Shown here piece by piece: positions 8,695-15,861 of a stretch of DNA of 39,326 nt. Position 1 is the stretch's first letter. Every line of letters begins with the position of its first letter. This stretch comes from Streptomyces sp. OR43. GTDB lineage: Bacteria > Actinomycetota > Actinomycetes > Streptomycetales > Streptomycetaceae. A model generated the notes under the pieces. The model was not told where the DNA came from, did no database searches, and saw only the letters and a list, made by a program, of their open reading frames with translations. The stretch covers positions 3,866,863-3,906,188 of the forward strand of contig NZ_RDBK01000043.1 of the NCBI RefSeq assembly GCF_008042275.1. The letters are read 5' to 3'. The translations under genes were made by a program, and so were the position numbers.

Positions 8695-9867
8695 CTACCG
8701 GGCTCCGAACTTGTCGCTCATCATCGTGAAGATCTGCTGGGCGCCCTCGCCGAGGTGGGGTCCGGCGAGCCAGCCTGCGGTCACCGGTCCGATGGACGTG
8801 TTGGACACCAGGGCCAGCTTGCCGTCGCTCGTCTCGCTGAACCAGCCACCCCCGGACGAGCCGCCGGTCATCGTGCAGCCGATGCGGTACATCGTGGGCG
8901 TGGCGGGGCTGAGCGAGAGCCGGCCGGGACGGTCGACACACTTGTGCATGATCAGACCGTCGTACGGCGGGGCGGCGGGGTAACCCCAGGCCCCCATCGC
9001 GCTGATCTGCGTGACCTGAGGGGCGTCGAAGTCGACCGGCAGGGCGTTGCCCACGGTCTCCTCCAGGGACTTGGTGCCCTGCTCGGGCTTCACGTGCAGG
9101 ACCGCGTAGTCGTACGGGGCACCCTCGCCGCCGGTGGGGCCGCCGTCGGCCAGCCACTCGCCCGAGGTGCTGGCCCAGTCCGCCCAGTAGGCACCGTACG
9201 GGGCGATCTCCCGCGGCTGCGCGTTCTTCAGCGAAGTGGCGTCCTTGCCCTGGTCGTTGTAGGCGGGCACGAAGACGATGTTGCGGTACCAGCCGCCCTT
9301 CGCGCCGGCGTGAACGCAGTGACCGGCCGTCCATACCAGGTTGGACCTGCCAGGATTCTTCGGGTCCTTGACGACCGTGCCCGAGCAGACCATGGAGCCC
9401 TCGGGGGAGTCGAAGAACACCTTGCCGACCGGGGCCGCGTAGTCGTGGTACGGCGTCTTCTCGCGCTCGGCCGTGACCGGCGCCGGCTCCGGGTCGCTGA
9501 CGCCCTGGTCACCGGAGAGGTCCCCCGCGGACATCGTCTTGGCCGGGTCCTTCGCCGTCTTCATCCGGTCGGGCTTCCACAGTCCGTCGATGACCGGGTT
9601 GACGAAGTCCTTGGCCTCGTGCAGCCACTGGTCCTTGTCCCAGTTCTTCCAGTCGCCGCTCTTCCACTTGTCCAGGTCGACACCGTGCTTCTTCAGGGTG
9701 TCGGCCAGGTCGGCGGATATGTCGCCGCCGGAGTCCTTGCCTTCGGCCGACGTGGTGGCCGCGGGCTTGTCGGCAGCGGCGTCCTCGCTCGGACCGCAGG
9801 CCGTCGCCGTCAGCGCGAGTGCGGCGACGAGGCCGGTCGCGCTCAGCAGCGGACGTATGAATCGCAT
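8695..9867 (-). CDS. Trypsin-like serine protease lipoprotein (paralogue A)
   Basis: A 390-residue exported protein. The N-terminus RFIRPLLSATGLVAALALTATAC is a lipoprotein signal with the modified Cys at about residue 24. A Trp/Lys/Asp-rich segment (WKSGDWKNWDKDQWLHEAKD, 68-87) follows, then a chymotrypsin-fold domain with the triad His183 (WTAGHC), Asp253 (APYDYAVLHV) and Ser338 (MTGGSSGGGW). The oxyanion motif is GSSGG rather than GDSGG, as in many bacterial V8/trypsin-like members. It is probably tethered to the outer face of the membrane. Its neighbour at 10125-11354 is a clear paralogue with the same layout. The start ATG at 9867-9865 follows AGGGGGAA; upstream is an AT-rich patch around 9880-9895. 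Substrate unknown. Confidence 0.88.
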   Translation of the reverse strand: MRFIRPLLSATGLVAALALTATACGPSEDAAADKPAATTSAEGKDSGGDISADLADTLKKHGVDLDKWKSGDWKNWDKDQWLHEAKDFVNPVIDGLWKPDRMKTAKDPAKTMSAGDLSGDQGVSDPEPAPVTAEREKTPYHDYAAPVGKVFFDSPEGSMVCSGTVVKDPKNPGRSNLVWTAGHCVHAGAKGGWYRNIVFVPAYNDQGKDATSLKNAQPREIAPYGAYWADWASTSGEWLADGGPTGGEGAPYDYAVLHVKPEQGTKSLEETVGNALPVDFDAPQVTQISAMGAWGYPAAPPYDGLIMHKCVDRPGRLSLSPATPTMYRIGCTMTGGSSGGGWFSETSDGKLALVSNTSIGPVTAGWLAGPHLGEGAQQIFTMMSDKFGAR

Positions 9868-10124
9868 GGAAAGATTCCCCCTGAAACCTTTAAAAATGGC
9901 ATGAGCGTGTCATGTCGCACGCCGGACGGACCGGCTGTCGGTGATGTGCGGGGACCACCCTATGACGCCCGGGACGGCGGCTCCTGCCACCGGAGGGCCG
10001 ACGGGCCGGGAGCCCGGAAGTCACGAGGTGGATCAGGGGCCTTCCGTGAAAGGGTGTCCCGCGCAAGGCCCCTGTCGGGCCGGGTCGCCCTTCGCCCCGG
10101 GGGGAAAGGCGACCCGATCCCGCC
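9868..10124 (-). other. Intergenic stretch between the two protease genes: two hairpins and the upstream region of paralogue A
   Basis: Two perfect stems lie here: CAGGGGCCTT at 10034-10043 with AAGGCCCCTG at 10065-10074, and CGGGTCGCC at 10081-10089 with GGCGACCCG at 10108-10116. Both come just after the stop of the leftward paralogue B and should end its transcript. Nearer 9890 an unusually AT-rich patch (TTTTTAAAGG on the minus strand) precedes paralogue A. Confidence 0.6.
10081..10116 (-). terminator. Terminator after protease paralogue B
   Basis: A 9-base perfect stem with an inner GC-rich extension starts 9 bases beyond the stop codon at 10125. A second 10-base stem (10034-10074) follows. 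Together they suggest the two protease genes are transcribed separately. Confidence 0.65.
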
Positions 10125-11354
10125 CTACTGTCCCGCGTACTTCTTGCTGACCGAGTCGTAGACGCCCTTGGCTTCCTTGCCGAGGCGCGGACCGGCGAGC
10201 CAGCCGGCCGACACCGGGCCGATGGAGGTGTTGGAGACCAGCGCGGGCTTGCCGTCCTGCCCCGCCGCGACCCAGCCGCCACCGGAGGAACCGCCGGTCA
10301 TCGAGCAGCCGATGCGGTACATCGTCGGGTCGTTCTCGGTGAGCGACAGCCGGCCCGGCTTGTCCTTGCACTGGTAGAGCTTCTGGCCGTCGTACGGCGG
10401 AGCGGCCGGGAAGCCGGTGGCCGTCATGTCGGCGATCTTGGGCACCGCCGGGGCGTTGAACTCGACGGGCAGCGCCGAACCGACCGTCTCCTCCAGGGAC
10501 TTGCCTGTAGAACCCTTCTCCGGGGTCACGTGCAGCACGGCGAAGTCGTACGGGGCGCCCAGGCCGCCGACCGAAGCGCCCTGGTCGATCCACTGCTCGG
10601 AGGTCTGCGCCCACGAGCCCCACCACACGCCGTACGGGGCGACCTTCTCCTTGGGCGGGTTGTTCCGCAGTTCGTCGCTCGACAGCCCGCTGTTGTTGTA
10701 CGACGGAACGAAGGCGATGTTGCGGTACCAGCCGCCCTTCTTGCCCGCGTGCACACAATGTCCGGCGGTCCACACCATGTTGGACTTTCCGGGGTGTGCC
10801 GGGTCCTTCACCACGGTTGCCGAGCAGACCATCGAACCCTCGGGGCCGTCGAAGAACAGCTTCCCGGACTCGGCGGCGTTGTCGTGGAAGGGCGTCTGCA
10901 CGCCGACGGCGCGGACCGGGGCGGGTGTCGGGTCCGTCACGCCGGCGTCGCCGGAGATGTCGTTGTCGACGGGCTGCTCGGGGGCCTTGTCGGCGTCCCG
11001 CATCCGGTCCGGGTCCCAGAGGCCCTCGATGATGGGGTTGATGTAGTCCTTGGCCTCACGCAGCCACTTGTCCTTGTCCCAGTTCTTCCAGTCGCCGCCC
11101 TTCCACTGGTCGAGGTCGATCCCGTGCTCCTTGAGCCGGTCCTTCAGATCATCCGGAATGGTGATCTTGCCGTCCGACGTCTGGCCCGCGGAACTGCTGC
11201 TCGGCTCGGTGCTCGCGTCGTCCTCGCCGGGCCCGCAGGCCGTCGCGGTGAGGGCGAGGACGGCGGTGACCGCCGCCGTCGCGAGCACGGTGGAGGGGGT
11301 GCGGCGAGCGCTTCCCCCACGGCGTGCGGTGAATCCTGGTCGAATGAGTCGCAT
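10125..11354 (-). CDS. Trypsin-like serine protease lipoprotein (paralogue B)
   Basis: A 409-residue paralogue of the protein at 8695-9867; the catalytic halves look roughly 60 percent identical by eye. The signal is longer (RRGGSARRTPSTVLATAAVTAVLALTATAC; Cys at residue 40, an Arg-rich n-region). A Ser-rich spacer, then WKGGDWKNWDKDKWLREAKD (84-103), mirrors the other copy. The triad is His199 (WTAGHC), Asp270 (APYDFAVLHV) and Ser357 (MTGGSSGGGW). The open frame extends upstream to 11768, but ATG 11354-11352 is chosen because AGGGGGAT lies just before it and the signal peptide begins there. It is followed by its own hairpins at 10034-10116, so it is likely monocistronic. Target proteins are unknown. 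Confidence 0.88.
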   Translation of the reverse strand: MRLIRPGFTARRGGSARRTPSTVLATAAVTAVLALTATACGPGEDDASTEPSSSSAGQTSDGKITIPDDLKDRLKEHGIDLDQWKGGDWKNWDKDKWLREAKDYINPIIEGLWDPDRMRDADKAPEQPVDNDISGDAGVTDPTPAPVRAVGVQTPFHDNAAESGKLFFDGPEGSMVCSATVVKDPAHPGKSNMVWTAGHCVHAGKKGGWYRNIAFVPSYNNSGLSSDELRNNPPKEKVAPYGVWWGSWAQTSEQWIDQGASVGGLGAPYDFAVLHVTPEKGSTGKSLEETVGSALPVEFNAPAVPKIADMTATGFPAAPPYDGQKLYQCKDKPGRLSLTENDPTMYRIGCSMTGGSSGGGWVAAGQDGKPALVSNTSIGPVSAGWLAGPRLGKEAKGVYDSVSKKYAGQ

Positions 11355-11715
11355 CTCGTGATCCCCCTGGGACTTCGTAACCCAACGCTTCTGTACTGCA
11401 CTTCCGCACTGCCCGACGCCCGCGGGCCGGCTCCACCGGACTGCGCTCCGGGCGCCTTTCCGGGCAGGCCACGGCGCCCAGGAGGTTGTCCCGGAGCCAC
11501 GGCACGGTCCCCCACTATGCCGGTGCGGCCATGGACGGCGTGCGGCAGGGCCCCGGTTGGGGTCCGCAAGGATCTTCGGATTTACCCGTGATCCGCCGCG
11601 CCCGGCGTCGTTGGTACGTACGGGGGACACGGAGACAGCGTTCACCCCCGTAGTCCGTCCTTGCGGAATCGTGCTGACGTGCAACGCAACTGTTACAGCG
11701 GGAGGATCAACAGCC
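11355..11715. other. 361-base divergent intergenic region, protease B / siderophore operon
   Basis: This must hold the promoters for the leftward protease and the rightward NIS operon. I looked for a DmdR/IdeR iron box (TTAGGTTAGGCTNACCTAA-like) and for a Zur-like palindrome and found neither. The only clear signal is GGGAGGATC at 11700-11708 before the aminotransferase GTG. No convincing coding frame or strong -35/-10 pair was seen. Confidence 0.5.
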
Positions 11716-13095
11716 GTGGCCGTGACCGAACCAGCTCCGGCACCACCACTCGCGCCGCACGAGGGCATCCTGCGCCGTCAGTCGCTGCGTGAATCGGCCG
11801 CCCGTACCTATGCGCGCTCACTGCCGATCGTGCCGGTACGGGCGCGAGGGCTCACCATCGAGGGAGCGGACGGGCGGCGCTATCTCGACTGCCTGTCCGG
11901 CGCGGGGACCCTGGCCCTCGGGCACAACCACCCGGTCGTCCTGGAGGCGATCAAGAAGGTCCTCGACTCCGGCGCGCCCCTGCACGTGCTCGATCTGGCC
12001 ACACCGGTCAAGGACGCCTTCACCACGGAGCTTTTCGCCACGCTGCCGCGGGAGTTCGCCGACAACGCGCGCATCCAGTTCTGCGGACCGGCCGGCACCG
12101 ACGCGGTCGAGGCGGCCTTCACCCTGGTCCGTGCCGCCACCGGCCGCAGCGGCCTGCTCGCCTTCACCGGTGCGTACCACGGCATGACCGCGGGTGCCCT
12201 CGCGGCGTCCGGCGGCGCCGAGGACGTACGGGTGACGCGGCTCCCGTTCCCGCAGGACTACCGCTGCCCCTTCGGCACCGGAGGCGAACACGGCGCGGAA
12301 CTCGCCGCGCGGTGGACCGAGAGCGTGCTCGACGACCCCAAGAGCGGAACTCCCGCACCGGCCGGCATGATCCTCGAACCCGTCCAGGGCGAAGGCGGGG
12401 TCAACCCGGCACCCGACCTCTGGACGCGGCGGATGCGGGAGATCACCGCGGCCCGTTCCATCCCTCTGATCGCCGACGAGGTCCAGACCGGCGTCGGCCG
12501 GACCGGGGCCTTCTGGGCCGTCGAGCACAGCGGCATCGTGCCCGACGTGATGGTGCTGTCCAAGGCCATCGGAGGCTCCCTGCCGCTCGCCGTGATCGTC
12601 TACCGCTCCGAACTCGACACCTGGCAGCCGGGCGCGCACGCAGGCACCTTCCGCGGCAACCAGCTCGCCATGGCCGCCGGCACCGCAACCCTCGCGTACG
12701 TGCGGGAGAACCGGCTCGCCGATCGGGCAGCCGACCTCGGCGCCCGGATGCTCGCGAGCCTGCGGGCCCTTGCCTCCCAGCACTCCTGCATCGGCGACGT
12801 CCGAGGGCGGGGCCTGATGATCGGCGTCGAGCTCGTCGACCCCGAGGCCGCCCCGGTCGGCCCGGGCGGCGAGGCACCACCGGATCCCGTGCTCGCCACG
12901 GCCGTCCAGCAGGAGTGTCTGCGCCGCGGACTCATCGTCGAGCTCGGCGGCCGTCACTCCACCGTCGTACGCCTGCTCCCGCCCCTCACGCTCACCGACG
13001 AACAGGCGACAGCGGTCGTCGACCGCCTCGCCGACGCCCTGGCAGCCGCCGAACGCTCACCGTATCGACGGGCCGCGACCGCGTCGATCCGCTGA
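11716..13095 (+). CDS. Class III PLP aminotransferase, diaminobutyrate--2-oxoglutarate type (siderophore)
   Basis: A 459-residue fold-type I aminotransferase. It has the PLP pocket GPAGTDAVEAA (124-134), IADEVQTGVGRTG with Asp254 contacting the pyridine nitrogen, and the Schiff-base Lys283 in VMVLSKAIGGSLP. It is closest in style to EctB/RhbA/Dat enzymes that make L-2,4-diaminobutyrate from aspartate semialdehyde with glutamate as donor. As first gene of a NIS operon it should supply the diamine for the two synthetases downstream. The start GTG 11716 lies 10 bases after GGAGG at 11701-11705; GTG 11722 is also possible. The open frame runs back to 11557 without support. The next gene begins 29 bases after the stop. 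Substrate is inferred from family and context. Confidence 0.88.
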   Translation: MAVTEPAPAPPLAPHEGILRRQSLRESAARTYARSLPIVPVRARGLTIEGADGRRYLDCLSGAGTLALGHNHPVVLEAIKKVLDSGAPLHVLDLATPVKDAFTTELFATLPREFADNARIQFCGPAGTDAVEAAFTLVRAATGRSGLLAFTGAYHGMTAGALAASGGAEDVRVTRLPFPQDYRCPFGTGGEHGAELAARWTESVLDDPKSGTPAPAGMILEPVQGEGGVNPAPDLWTRRMREITAARSIPLIADEVQTGVGRTGAFWAVEHSGIVPDVMVLSKAIGGSLPLAVIVYRSELDTWQPGAHAGTFRGNQLAMAAGTATLAYVRENRLADRAADLGARMLASLRALASQHSCIGDVRGRGLMIGVELVDPEAAPVGPGGEAPPDPVLATAVQQECLRRGLIVELGGRHSTVVRLLPPLTLTDEQATAVVDRLADALAAAERSPYRRAATASIR

Positions 13096-13124
13096 CCCCG
13101 GAAACCATCACAGGAAAGACCGCC

Positions 13125-15017
13125 GTGAACCCCACCCCCGCGCCCGAGGCCGACGGCCCTCCCTCCAGCCACCACCGGGGAGAGGCCGGGACCTCCGGCC
13201 ACCTCGCCGTCGAGACGTCGACCGTGCCGCGCCAGAAGGAGGTGCCGCACGGTCAGTGGCAGAGCCACCGGACGACCGCCGCCTGTGCCGCACCGGCAAC
13301 GGACCCGCTGGACCACCCGGACCCGCTGCGCGCCGCCGACGCGGCAGGCATCGAGAACCTGCTCCGCTGCTGGGTCCGCGAATGCGACCTGCCCCGCCCG
13401 GAAGAGGACACCCTCCGCATCCCGCTCCCCGCCAGCGGCACCGCTCTGCTCGTCCCCGTCCGCCACTGGTCCGCCACCGGCTGGCACCGCTTCGGCCCGC
13501 CCCTCCTGGAACAGGCCCCAGAAGGCGCGCCCACCGCCGACGCCGTCACCGTCGCCGCGCTCCTGGGCCGAGAGGCCGACCACAACGAGGGCGCCGACAT
13601 GGTGGCCAGGGTGGCCGACTCGGTACGGCGGACCGCCGGATTCATCGCCGTCCAACGGCGCCGGCCCACCGCCCCCGCCGAAGCGGACCTCTTCCTCACC
13701 GCGGAACAGTCCCTGCTCCTCGGCCACCCGCTCCACCCCTCGCCCAAGAGCAGGGAAGGCCTCTCCGACTCCGAGTCCCGCCTCTACTCGCCCGAGGCAC
13801 ACGGCTCCTTCGCGCTCCACTGGATGGCCGTCGACCGTTCCGTCCTGGCCACCGACTCGGCCTGGACCGACCACGGCCGGCCGGTCCCGGCCGCGGAACT
13901 CGTGGCCCGCCACGCCGAGGGCCTGCGCATCCCCGCGCACACCACGCCGATCCCGCTCCACCCCTGGCAGGCCCGCGAACTGGCGATGCGCCCCGAAGTC
14001 GCCGCCCTCGCCGACTCCGGCCTGCTGCACGACCTCGGCCCGTACGGCGAGCGCTGGCACCCCACCTCTTCGGTACGCACCGTGCAACGGCCCGGCGTCG
14101 ACCTCATGCTGAAGCTCTCCCTCGGCGTGCGCATCACCAACTCCCGCCGGGAGAACCTCCGCAAGGAGCTCCACCGCGGCGTGGAGGTCCACCGGCTGCT
14201 GCGCACCGGACTCGCCCGGCAGTGGCATGCCGCCCACCCCGGCTTCGACATCGTCCGGGACCCCGCCTGGCTGGCGGTCGACACCCCCGAGGGCGAACAC
14301 GTCCCCGGCCTCGACGTCATGCTGCGCCACAACCCGTTCGACCGGTACGACGACGCCGTCTGCATCGCCGGGCTCACCGCACCGCGCCCCTGGCCGGACC
14401 GGCCGGAGATGCGCTCCCGCCTCGCCGACATCGTCCGCCGCCTCGCCGCCGCCACCGGCCGGACCACGACGGCCGTCGCAGCCGAGTGGTTCCTGCGCTA
14501 CCTGGACCGCGTGGTGCAGCCGGTCCTCTGGCTCGACGGCAACGCCGGAGTCGCGCTCGAAGCACACCAGCAGAACACCCTGGTCCTCCTCGACGCCGAG
14601 GGCTGGCCGGTCGGCGGCCGCTACCGCGACAATCAGGGCTACTACTTCCGTGAATCCCATCGCGCCGTGCTCGACCGCAGGCTCCCCGGCATCGGAGCGG
14701 TCAGCGACACCTTCGTCTCCGACGCCGTCACCGACGAACGCTTCGCGTACTACCTCGGCATCAACAACGTGTTCGGACTGATCGGGGCGTTCGGGGCGCA
14801 GCAGCTCGCCGACGAACAGGTGCTCCTCGCCGCCTTCCGGCGGTTCCTGGGCACGGCCACCGCACTGGGATCCCCACTGCCCGCCCAACTGCTGGAAACC
14901 CCCCGCCTGCGCTGCAAGGCCAACATGCTCACGCGCCTGCGGGGCCTCGACGAACTCGTCGGACCCGTGGACACCCAGTCCGTCTACGTCACCATCACCA
15001 ACCCCCTGTGCGGCTGA
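13125..15017 (+). CDS. IucA/IucC-family NIS siderophore synthetase 1
   Basis: An ATP-dependent ligase of 630 residues that adenylates a carboxylate (citrate or similar) and joins it to an amine. Landmarks: a poorly conserved 55-residue N-terminal extension; HPLHPSPKSREGLS (201-214), the nucleotide-binding loop; HPWQ (279-282); TSSVRT (314-319); KLSLGVRITNSRR (330-342), a phosphate and substrate contact stretch; then the FhuF-like iron transporter-type palm with HQQN (481-484) and GRYRDNQGYY. These are all as in AcsD, AlcC and IucA. Start GTG 13125 follows AGGAA at 13112-13116. The open frame continues far upstream inside the aminotransferase, which is only high-GC read-through. The subtype (A or C) cannot be set from sequence alone. 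Confidence 0.9.
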   Translation: MNPTPAPEADGPPSSHHRGEAGTSGHLAVETSTVPRQKEVPHGQWQSHRTTAACAAPATDPLDHPDPLRAADAAGIENLLRCWVRECDLPRPEEDTLRIPLPASGTALLVPVRHWSATGWHRFGPPLLEQAPEGAPTADAVTVAALLGREADHNEGADMVARVADSVRRTAGFIAVQRRRPTAPAEADLFLTAEQSLLLGHPLHPSPKSREGLSDSESRLYSPEAHGSFALHWMAVDRSVLATDSAWTDHGRPVPAAELVARHAEGLRIPAHTTPIPLHPWQARELAMRPEVAALADSGLLHDLGPYGERWHPTSSVRTVQRPGVDLMLKLSLGVRITNSRRENLRKELHRGVEVHRLLRTGLARQWHAAHPGFDIVRDPAWLAVDTPEGEHVPGLDVMLRHNPFDRYDDAVCIAGLTAPRPWPDRPEMRSRLADIVRRLAAATGRTTTAVAAEWFLRYLDRVVQPVLWLDGNAGVALEAHQQNTLVLLDAEGWPVGGRYRDNQGYYFRESHRAVLDRRLPGIGAVSDTFVSDAVTDERFAYYLGINNVFGLIGAFGAQQLADEQVLLAAFRRFLGTATALGSPLPAQLLETPRLRCKANMLTRLRGLDELVGPVDTQSVYVTITNPLCG

Positions 15018-15093
15018 GGAAGCCGCCCCGTCCCCGCCGGGACGCCGACCATCGAGCGACGGACGCCAACCGTCCGGAGAGGAGAGCGTCACC

Positions 15094-15801
15094 GTGCCTC
15101 CCGCCGATGCGCCCACCGACCCCCAGGCCGACCAGGGCGCCGAGGACACACTGGACCTGCGGCTCACCGCCGAACTGCTCGCGCTCCTGGGCGAGGAGGT
15201 CCCCGCGGACGGAAACGGACCGCAGGACTCCGGTCTCCTCGACCGGCCGGAGCGGTGGAAGCCCGTCACGACGCCGGCCGGCGTGTTCCAGCTCGTCCCC
15301 GTGCGACTGGAACGCGACCTCGCGGTGATCAGCCGCTGGATGAACGACCCTGCCGTCGCGGCCTTCTGGGAACTCGCCGGAGCCGAGACCGTCACCGCCG
15401 GACACCTGATGCCCCAACTCGACGGCGACGGGCGCAGCGTTCCCTGTCTGGGGGTGCTCTCGGGTGTGCCCATGAGCTACTGGGAGATCTACCGCGCCGA
15501 TCTCGACCCCCTGGCCCGGCACTGCCCGGTCCGGCCGCACGACACCGGTATCCACCTCCTCATCGGCGAGGTGGGCCGGCGGGGCCGCGGGACCGGGAGC
15601 ACCCTGCTGCGGGCCGTCGCCGACCTCGTACTCGACAACCGCCCACGGTGCACCCGCGTCGTCGCCGAGCCCGACGTCCGCAACACCCCGTCCGTCTCCG
15701 CCTTCCTGAGCGCTGGATTCCGCTACTCCGCCGAGGTCGAACTCCCGGAGAAGCGGGCCGCGCTGATGGTCCGCGACCGAGCCCACCGTGCCCAGCTGTG
15801 A
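15094..15801 (+). CDS. IucB/AlcB/RhbD-type GNAT acyltransferase
   Basis: A 235-residue acyl-CoA N-acyltransferase of the siderophore lysine/hydroxylysine acetyltransferase type (PF13523). Visible motifs are ISRWMNDPAVAAFWELAG, GVPMSYWEIYRADLD, DTGIHLLIGEVGRRGRGTGS (acyl-CoA pyrophosphate loop) and VAEPDVRNTPSVSAFLSAGF. These enzymes acylate an amine or hydroxylamine arm before NIS condensation. The first 60 residues are an acidic extension. Start GTG 15094 has GGAGAGGAG about 8 bases upstream. It sits between the two synthetases, the same content as the rhbCDEF block of the rhizobactin 1021 cluster but without the N-hydroxylase that would make its usual substrate. Confidence 0.87.
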   Translation: MPPADAPTDPQADQGAEDTLDLRLTAELLALLGEEVPADGNGPQDSGLLDRPERWKPVTTPAGVFQLVPVRLERDLAVISRWMNDPAVAAFWELAGAETVTAGHLMPQLDGDGRSVPCLGVLSGVPMSYWEIYRADLDPLARHCPVRPHDTGIHLLIGEVGRRGRGTGSTLLRAVADLVLDNRPRCTRVVAEPDVRNTPSVSAFLSAGFRYSAEVELPEKRAALMVRDRAHRAQL

Positions 15802-15861
15802 ACGATCCGCTGCCCTGTCCCCGCCGCTCGAACCCCGTCGGTTCCCACCCGAGGAGTCCCC

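Noticed and set aside
11355..11715. Iron box or Zur box
   Set aside because: No stretch resembling TTAGGTTAGGCTNACCTAA or an AT-rich Zur palindrome was found in this region by eye.
12954..15473. 839-codon leftward frame opposite NIS synthetase 1
   Set aside because: Antisense shadow caused by codon bias; the opposite strand has clear family motifs throughout.
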